DNA of 64,000 nucleotides from positions 871,296 to 935,295 of the forward strand of contig DIYO01000009.1 in assembly GCA_002427755.1 (NCBI GenBank), written 5' to 3'. The position numbers and the translations under genes are program-made. This document shows positions 57,779-64,000 of this stretch, piece after piece; position 1 is the first letter of the stretch; the number at the start of each line of letters is the position of its first letter. Origin of the DNA: Roseivirga sp. UBA6052. Lineage in GTDB: Bacteria; Bacteroidota; Bacteroidia; Cytophagales; Cyclobacteriaceae. The notes beneath the pieces are model-generated. The model worked only from the letters and a program-made list of their open reading frames with translations. It had not been told where the DNA came from and made no database searches.

Positions 57779-58614
57779 TGGATTATATCCAAATTACTGT
57801 CAACTGCGATCCTCCTTTTAGAGATATACTCATCGCTGAAATGGGGGAACTTGCTTTTGATTCTTTTGTGGAGACGGAGACAGGTTTTGAAGCATATGCT
57901 CCTGAAGATGACTTTAGCCATCCTGCTCTACAAACCCTCTTTAATAATTATAGAAAGCAAACTCGAATTTGGTACGAACTGAAGAAGATTGCTAAAGTAA
58001 ATTGGAATGAAGAGTGGGAGAAAAATTATGACCCAATAGAGGTTGGAGATAAGATCTATGTGAGAGCCACATTCCATGAATCTAAACCGGGTTTTGAGCA
58101 TGAGATTATTATTAATCCGCAAATGTCTTTTGGTACCGGGCATCATGAAACCACTCATCAGCTTTTAGCCCTTCAAACAGAAATAGATCATAAGAATAAA
58201 GAGGTTATCGATATTGGCTCAGGCACAGGAATTTTGGCCATTATGGCTTTAAAATTGGGTGCTGCTAGTGCAGCTGCCACCGATATTGATGATTGGTGTA
58301 TTGAGAATACATTGGAGAATTTTCAGTTGAATGATCTAAAACCGGAGTTCGCTAAACAGGGGGTGATTGCGGAATTGAATATTAAGAAACAGTACGATAT
58401 TGTTATCGCCAATATAAATACCAATGTGTTGCTTTCAGAAATGTCTTATTACGATAAAATACTCAAGACAGGTGGGCATATTTTCTTAAGTGGATTCTAT
58501 GAAGGAGATAAGACTCAAATATTAGATGCTACTAGTCAACATGGTTTTAAAGAGTTAAAGGCAACAGTCAAAAGAGGATGGGTGGCCATGGTACTTGAGA
58601 AAGTTGAAGCATAA
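57778..58614 (+). CDS. prmA: Ribosomal protein L11 methyltransferase
   Basis: 278 residues. Trimethylates Lys/alpha-amino groups of ribosomal protein L11 using SAM. The N-terminal L11-binding ferredoxin-like domain lies at ~1-65. The Rossmann methyltransferase follows: FGTGHHETTHQLLALQ, KEVIDIGSGTGILAIMALKLGAASAAATDIDD, and the NIN motif in IVIANINTNVL. TAATG overlap with tpiA implies one transcript. Fits the Bacteroidota tpiA-prmA order. Confidence 0.94.
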   Translation: MDYIQITVNCDPPFRDILIAEMGELAFDSFVETETGFEAYAPEDDFSHPALQTLFNNYRKQTRIWYELKKIAKVNWNEEWEKNYDPIEVGDKIYVRATFHESKPGFEHEIIINPQMSFGTGHHETTHQLLALQTEIDHKNKEVIDIGSGTGILAIMALKLGAASAAATDIDDWCIENTLENFQLNDLKPEFAKQGVIAELNIKKQYDIVIANINTNVLLSEMSYYDKILKTGGHIFLSGFYEGDKTQILDATSQHGFKELKATVKRGWVAMVLEKVEA

Positions 58615-58670
58615 CCCACTATTTTCATCAATTCTTCGTTTTTTTATTTAGTCAATTGACAAGGTTGAAC

Positions 58671-61600
58671 ATGCTGCCAAGGTTATTCTTCTTGAACATT
58701 CTTTTTTTGCTGTCTTTTAGTATGGCCAAGGCCCAAGATTCGGGCTTGGATTCTCTTGCTCAATACCCAAATGTTCAAGCAATAGTTGAAGCTGAGGATA
58801 TCAGTAGATTTCCACCTGAATACACCTTCTTTATCGAAGGGTTTCAACAAAACCGTTTTTCTCCAGGAATAAAGAAGGACCTCATTCAAACCTTAATCAA
58901 CCTCGACAAAATGCGTGTCAGGATTAGATATGACATTCGAGAGATAATGGAGTCCCTTCAACTGGCTAAGGAAGAGAGAAACTTCTCTGAAGCTTCAATG
59001 AAGAATCTATCCTATGCCATGCTTAAGGCAACTGAAAATTTTGATAGAATTCAGTTAGACGCCTACTTTAAAACGCTCAACTCTTTTGTAAAACACTTAG
59101 CTCTTTACAAAGACAGGTACCAATCGGTGACAATAAACAATGGAGATTTTGAGGTACTTTTTAACGAGGACAGTTACTCGGAAGATGATGTAATTGTGGT
59201 GCAGCAACCGGCCCAAGAATTGGACCCTGAAACGCTTAAGGCCATGGCCAACGGTACTTATGTTGCCCCAGTAAAAGAAGTGGCCGATCCAATGACTGAA
59301 GAGCTTCCTGAGATGTACCAAGAATTAGGTGCGGTAATCCATCTGAAATCAGGCGATTTAAAATTCGCTAGTGCTGTGGATACTTTCAGCATTATTGGGG
59401 TGGAGGGTTACTTTAGGTTCGATCAAAAAGTATTCATTGGTCAAGACGGAGTTGTCGATTGGCAAAATGTCGGAATTCCTAAGTCGGAAATGCAGGTTAG
59501 GCTAAAGGAATACAGGTTCATGCCTAACCAAAGAGAATTCAATTTTGAAAATGTTTTATTGAGTCAGCCGTCAAAAGCAGATCAACCCGTTGAAGGTATT
59601 CTAGAATTAAATGTAAGGCCTTCACGTGCTCAGATAGGAACATACCCAAGGTTTACTTCTTACAATGCAAATACTCCTTTGAAGGGAATTGGTTCGGAAA
59701 AACTGACTTTCAATGGAGGGGTCTCCTATCAAGGAGCAGACTTCTATTCAAAGACAGCCTATGAAGAATCTTCAGTGCTTCGAGGTCAATTGAATGGAAC
59801 CAAAACCTTTACGGCTAAGAGTAAAGACTTCGTTTTCAATAATGAAGATTCGACCGTTACCGCTACTGATGCAGACTTGACTTTATATCACCAAGGAGAT
59901 TCTATCACGCATCCTGCAGTAGAATTTTACTACGACTACAATAGAGACTTGCTAACGGCAGAGACTAGTGTAAAAGGGTACAAGACTACGCCATTTAGAA
60001 CGAGTTATTATAATGTAGATATCACAGGAGATAGACTGCAATGGGATCTAAAGTCTGATTCTATCAATATGTTCATCACATCGGCTAGGGCTGATGTACC
60101 GCTTACTATTGAATCTAAAGACTTTTATACGGCAGAAAGATTTTACGATTTAGCGCAAATCTTCAGCTTCCATCCATTAATAATGTCGGTTAAAATGGCC
60201 AATAAGTATGGTGGAAGTTTTTACACAAGCCAAATGGCCAGAGACAACAATCTGCCAGAAGGTTTGGTGAATAAAACAATGGAATTACTTATGTCTCGGG
60301 GTATGGTGAAATATGACCGACAATCCGGTGAAGTGAGCGTTTCCGACAAAGGTTTTCATTACTATAAGTCATCAGGTAAAAAGCCTGATTATGATGACAT
60401 CTTGATTCCATCCATCATGGCAAGTGCACCCAATGCTACCATGAATCTGCGAGATTCAATACTTACCATTAGAGGTGTGGAGCGATTCTTAATTAGTGAC
60501 TCTTTAGATGTGATTATTACACCTACTAATGGTGAGATACGCATGAGACAAAACCGCGATATGGAATTTGATGGTGCCCTTGATGCGGGGAACTTCCAGT
60601 TTAATGGTACTCAGTTCACCTTTCGATATGATAGTTTCCTTGTTAACCTAGCGAACATCGATAGTATTAAACTTCAGGTTGAATTGGATGCCGGTAGAAG
60701 AGAGGCCTTGAATAACCAGCTTGTCAAGACGTCTGGTACTTTGGTTATTAATGAGACAGATAATAAATCTGCATTAAGAAACTTGCCGCAATATCCAATC
60801 TTCACTTCATCTGAAAGTGCAAGTGTTCAATTTGAGCAGGATGAAGTTTTAAAAGGGGCATATGACAGTACGGTCTATTTTGATGTTCCTCCATTTACCT
60901 TAGATAGTGTGGCAGATGCCGATCCGAATAAATACGCCTTTGAAGGAACATTTCATTCCGGGGTAATACTCCCCATATTCAAAGAGGACTTGAAAATTAT
61001 GGATGACAAATCCTTCGGTTTTGTCCATGCCATACCCGATAGTGGTTATAACCTCTATGAGACGGGAGGCAGGCTCTATGGAGAAGTCCAAATGGATAAT
61101 GATGGTATCTCTACTCCAGGTATTATTGAATATTTGACTGGAACTTTCGATACGGAAAGGGCTACGCTTTTCTTAGACTCCATGGTTACACAGAAGGGTA
61201 TCAGTGCCACGTTGGAATCCGGATTTATCGATACAGTTTCTTATCCTTCGGTTGAAGTTGAGGCTTATGAAATGAATTGGTTGGCAAAGAGAGACAGCAT
61301 GATTCTTACCAATAAAGAGCCAACTAAACCTTTTGGGATTTTTGATAAGAAAGCAAAACTCAACGGTGAGCTCACACTTAGAAAAGTAGGTTTATTGGGT
61401 AGGGGAACCATGGAACTTGAAGGATCAGTGATTGAATCTGATTCAATTGCGTTTAAGCAATTCTCTTTTGAATCAAAGAATACCGATTTGGTAATTAACT
61501 CTGCGTCTTCTGCTAAACCAATTCTCAGCTCGACAGATGTTAGGGTCAACTTTGATATCCAGAATCAAACAGCAACTATAGAACCTGAAGTTGCTGGTTC

Positions 61601-63347
61601 TGCTGCCTTGGAATTCCCTTTTGCGCAGTTCAAAACGTCTATTCCATCAGCTTTATGGGATGTAAATCAGAAGAGTATTTCGATGCGCAAGCCAGATGAT
61701 GCACCCCTAGATCAATCATTTTTCTATTCAACCAATAGACGATTGGACTCTCTAGCCTTTAATGCTACAGAAGGTTATTATGATATTGAGAAGAAAGAGC
61801 TTAATGTAAAGGGTATCCCATTCATTAAGGTGGCAGACGCAAAGATTACTCCGGAAGGTAATGAGCTGAATATTCTCGAGAATTCCAGAATTGAGAGGCT
61901 AGAAAATGCGGTGATCTTAATCGATACAGCAAATGCTTACCACAGACTTTACAATGCTAGTATAGACATCTTATCAAGGAACAGATTTAGAGGTTCAGGA
62001 ACCTATGAATTAGTAAATGCCGTACAGGATACTTTCTCAATTCAATTTGATCAGTTTCAGTTTGTGGAGAATGATGAGGTGAATGGTGCTCATACTAAAT
62101 CAAGTGGAACGGTTAAAGCATCAGATGGTATTCGTGTGTCTCCCGGATTTATTTTCGAAGGTCAAGTGACTATGTATGCCTACAAGAAAGCACTTGAATT
62201 GGATGGTGCGGTTAAACTCGATTTGGAGCAACTCAATGAAAGAAATGTCTGGATTGAATATTACTCAAATGATAGTATTCAAGAAGTAATTATCCCTTTT
62301 GATGAGGCACTCACAAGACAAGGTCAGCCTTTGAATGCGGGGATTCATTTTTCTGAAGGCCAACCTTACATGTCATTCATAACGGAGAAAAGAAATACGT
62401 TGGACGATGATTTCTTTGTACCTCGTGGTGGTAGCCTCTATTACGACTCCAATAAGGACACTTATAATATCGAAAATCAAAATAAGCGTTCAGATCCATC
62501 TACATATTTCGCTGGCTCTATGTTTAGCTTTGATGAAATTGATAGAGAGGTAACGTTTGAGGGCAAATTGAACTTCTTGGCTGGTAACGGCATGTCGAAT
62601 ATCCAAAGTGCCGGTAAAGGGCGTGGAAATTTAGATTCCTTGAATTTTGAAGTAAACGCCATGTTTACCATGAATTTCGGACTGTCTTTGGAGAGTTTGG
62701 CTGCTATGGGTCAGAATCTAAAAACGCAAGGTGAACTCCTAGGTGTTGAAACAGCTTTAGATGACCGTTCAGAATTAATTTATCGAGTGGCCGAGTTCAT
62801 AGGTGATGATGCGACTAGAACATGGGATAAGTCTTTTGAAGTGGTTCCTACTGACTTGGTAAATGCAGGAGCTGCCAGTGAGTTGTTGAGAGATTTAGTT
62901 ATCACCAGTGTTGATCTGAAGTGGTCTAAGCAGAACAAAGCTTTTTATAGTCAAGGCCGAATAGGTGTGTCTAATGTTTCAAACATTCACTTAGATATGG
63001 AGCTAGATGGCTTTATGGAGATACGCAAGACACCTGAGGGAGACATCTTCACGCTTTTGATTCAAATGACTGATGGAACTTGGTATTACTTCTTATATGA
63101 TGGCTTTGGTTTCGGCTCATTCTCGTCAAATGAAGCGTATAACTCTTTGGTGAAAACGGCAAATACCGGTAAGACCAAAATCGGAAACTTTAGAGTCTTT
63201 GGCAGCACTTTGGTAGAGGTAAACAAATGGGTTGCTGATTTTAGAAAACTCTACTACGGAATTGACGAGCCTTATCGATTGGTTATGGCAGGTGATTCTA
63301 ATCAAACACTTAAGAAGAAAGTAGCTACTGAAGGAGACGGTTTTTAG
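58671..63347 (+). CDS. Giant exported beta-rich protein with embedded winged-helix-like segment
   Basis: The ATG at 58671 is preferred over a TTG at 58656 because it begins the signal peptide (MLPRLFFLNILFLLSFSMAKAQD); 1558 residues. The N-terminal ~160 residues are helical. Most of the rest is predicted beta-strand, rich in Tyr/Phe/Asp with strand pairs such as DADLTLYHQGDSITHPAVEFYYDYN, which recalls periplasmic LptA/AsmA-like or OstA-like lipid-transport folds. Around residues 500-560 a different fold appears: YTSQMARDNNLPEGLVNKTMELLMSRGMVKYDRQSGEVSVSDKG has the helix-turn-helix-wing layout of winged helices. No named family was recognised. It lies between prmA and a TlpA-like gene (12-bp gap). 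Confidence 0.8.
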   Translation: MLPRLFFLNILFLLSFSMAKAQDSGLDSLAQYPNVQAIVEAEDISRFPPEYTFFIEGFQQNRFSPGIKKDLIQTLINLDKMRVRIRYDIREIMESLQLAKEERNFSEASMKNLSYAMLKATENFDRIQLDAYFKTLNSFVKHLALYKDRYQSVTINNGDFEVLFNEDSYSEDDVIVVQQPAQELDPETLKAMANGTYVAPVKEVADPMTEELPEMYQELGAVIHLKSGDLKFASAVDTFSIIGVEGYFRFDQKVFIGQDGVVDWQNVGIPKSEMQVRLKEYRFMPNQREFNFENVLLSQPSKADQPVEGILELNVRPSRAQIGTYPRFTSYNANTPLKGIGSEKLTFNGGVSYQGADFYSKTAYEESSVLRGQLNGTKTFTAKSKDFVFNNEDSTVTATDADLTLYHQGDSITHPAVEFYYDYNRDLLTAETSVKGYKTTPFRTSYYNVDITGDRLQWDLKSDSINMFITSARADVPLTIESKDFYTAERFYDLAQIFSFHPLIMSVKMANKYGGSFYTSQMARDNNLPEGLVNKTMELLMSRGMVKYDRQSGEVSVSDKGFHYYKSSGKKPDYDDILIPSIMASAPNATMNLRDSILTIRGVERFLISDSLDVIITPTNGEIRMRQNRDMEFDGALDAGNFQFNGTQFTFRYDSFLVNLANIDSIKLQVELDAGRREALNNQLVKTSGTLVINETDNKSALRNLPQYPIFTSSESASVQFEQDEVLKGAYDSTVYFDVPPFTLDSVADADPNKYAFEGTFHSGVILPIFKEDLKIMDDKSFGFVHAIPDSGYNLYETGGRLYGEVQMDNDGISTPGIIEYLTGTFDTERATLFLDSMVTQKGISATLESGFIDTVSYPSVEVEAYEMNWLAKRDSMILTNKEPTKPFGIFDKKAKLNGELTLRKVGLLGRGTMELEGSVIESDSIAFKQFSFESKNTDLVINSASSAKPILSSTDVRVNFDIQNQTATIEPEVAGSAALEFPFAQFKTSIPSALWDVNQKSISMRKPDDAPLDQSFFYSTNRRLDSLAFNATEGYYDIEKKELNVKGIPFIKVADAKITPEGNELNILENSRIERLENAVILIDTANAYHRLYNASIDILSRNRFRGSGTYELVNAVQDTFSIQFDQFQFVENDEVNGAHTKSSGTVKASDGIRVSPGFIFEGQVTMYAYKKALELDGAVKLDLEQLNERNVWIEYYSNDSIQEVIIPFDEALTRQGQPLNAGIHFSEGQPYMSFITEKRNTLDDDFFVPRGGSLYYDSNKDTYNIENQNKRSDPSTYFAGSMFSFDEIDREVTFEGKLNFLAGNGMSNIQSAGKGRGNLDSLNFEVNAMFTMNFGLSLESLAAMGQNLKTQGELLGVETALDDRSELIYRVAEFIGDDATRTWDKSFEVVPTDLVNAGAASELLRDLVITSVDLKWSKQNKAFYSQGRIGVSNVSNIHLDMELDGFMEIRKTPEGDIFTLLIQMTDGTWYYFLYDGFGFGSFSSNEAYNSLVKTANTGKTKIGNFRVFGSTLVEVNKWVADFRKLYYGIDEPYRLVMAGDSNQTLKKKVATEGDGF

Positions 63348-63359
63348 TATATTCATTTC

Positions 63360-64000
63360 ATGAAAAAGATACTAACACTCACTTTAACACTTGTACTTAC
63401 TTTTAGTCTCTCTGCCCAGACATATGACTTTATAGATTCAGATTGGAGAAGATTAGGTAAAGATGAAAGAGGCCTAAGTTTCAGTCCAAATCAAGTCAAA
63501 GCTTTCATGCCTTCTGGCGAAGCCGTTCCTTTTCAAGATGTGATTGGATACCTCATGAATATCGATTATTCATACGGCTTGTATGTAGATAGTGAAAATA
63601 ATCCTGTGGCACTTGTTTTTGAAGCCGCGACAGAAGAGGAAAAAGCAGCTAAGATCAAGATGTATGAAAACTTCAAGGGAAGTGACTTTATGATGAAGGA
63701 ACAAGCCCCTGATTTTAGTCTAAAAGATTTAGAGGGCGATGAATTTACGCTTAGTGAATTTGAAGGAGAATATGTAATGTTAAATTTTTGGTTTGTGGGA
63801 TGTAAGCCTTGCATTATGGAAATACCTGAATTGAATGAGTTAGTGGAAGAGTTTGAATCAAAAGGAATTCATTTTGTAGCCGTTGGATTAGATAATGCTG
63901 ATAAAACCGACAATTTCTTGAAGACAAAGATGCCATTCAATTATAGACTATTGCCTAATGGTCGTAAAGTCTCTAAACTATATGGAGTAACGAGCTACCC
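63360..64000 (+). CDS. TlpA/ResA-like thiol-disulfide protein, 3' end outside window
   Basis: Frame open from the ATG at 63360 to the window end (213 codons). Signal peptide MKKILTLTLTLVLTFSLSAQ. An N-terminal ~100-residue extension precedes a redoxin domain: APDFSLKDLEGDEFTLSEFEGEYVMLNFWFVGCKPCIMEIPELN with the Cys-x-x-Cys as CKPC, and the cis-Pro site VTSYP at the very end. It probably reduces disulfides in the periplasm. Its ATG follows the giant exported protein gene by 12 bp, so the two are probably one operon and the giant protein may be a client or partner (inference). Confidence 0.88.
   Translation, partial: MKKILTLTLTLVLTFSLSAQTYDFIDSDWRRLGKDERGLSFSPNQVKAFMPSGEAVPFQDVIGYLMNIDYSYGLYVDSENNPVALVFEAATEEEKAAKIKMYENFKGSDFMMKEQAPDFSLKDLEGDEFTLSEFEGEYVMLNFWFVGCKPCIMEIPELNELVEEFESKGIHFVAVGLDNADKTDNFLKTKMPFNYRLLPNGRKVSKLYGVTSY

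Overview
This is a contiguous stretch of chromosome from a member of the Bacteroidota, most likely a marine or environmental Cytophagales-type bacterium (Roseivirga/Fulvivirga-like; the genus is a guess). The evidence is moderate-to-low GC, weak Shine-Dalgarno signals, several -7 boxes matching the Bacteroidota consensus TAnnTTTG, and families typical of the phylum: DUF5723 outer-membrane protein, DUF4956, LytTR regulator with sensor kinases, permease-prefix FtsX/MacB proteins with PadR regulators, and PKD-free beta-helix and BNR-like secreted proteins. The housekeeping genes (recF, pdhA, ribH, lysC, coaX, polA, mutS, tpiA, prmA) show that it is core chromosome. No prophage, CRISPR array, rRNA operon or full-size transposon was seen.

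Layout. 1-3.5 kb: end of a secreted carbohydrate-binding/DUF5916-like protein, then a LytTR response regulator with one canonical and one degenerate sensor kinase. 3.5-7.4 kb: a secreted protein built from eleven SDHY-type helical repeats, a lipoprotein and a BNR-fold protein. 7.4-13.4 kb: two tandem PadR/ABC-permease (FtsX-like) modules sharing a candidate operator. 13.5-18.3 kb: recF, pdhA, a TPR protein, ribH and an aspartate kinase. 18.4-28.5 kb: a Tat-exported metallo-beta-lactamase-fold hydrolase, two secreted zinc peptidases (M14, M28), coaX, an amidase, a DinB protein and a DUF5723 protein. 29-42.6 kb: S41 peptidase behind a structured leader, polA, a threonine/serine dehydratase, a histidine decarboxylase, a TrmH-type methyltransferase, a beta-helix protein and mutS.

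42.6-43.3 kb is the most unusual segment. A tRNA-Gly gene is followed by a broken copy of the first 30 nt of tRNA-Leu, then a small GIY-YIG endonuclease gene, then the intact tRNA-Leu(UAA). The broken copy is interrupted by two related palindromes of about 20 bp. This looks like a minimal endonuclease-driven element that inserted into a tRNA gene and restored it.

43.9-54 kb: a TetR-controlled SDR gene with matching operators, followed by a dihaem cytochrome and a two-subunit molybdenum hydroxylase (IorA/IorB type). Nearby are a haem-binding DUF3365 lipoprotein and a MoxR ATPase/VWA pair of the kind linked to Mo-enzyme maturation. 54-64 kb: DUF4956 and DUF2490 genes facing a CotH lipoprotein, tpiA-prmA, a giant beta-rich exported protein with an embedded winged-helix-like segment, and the start of a TlpA-like thioredoxin.

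Dispersed palindromic repeats sit at 6.2, 18.3 and 24.3-24.4 kb. Start codons were often moved downstream of the longest ORF to give sensible signal peptides or domain starts; each such choice is noted.
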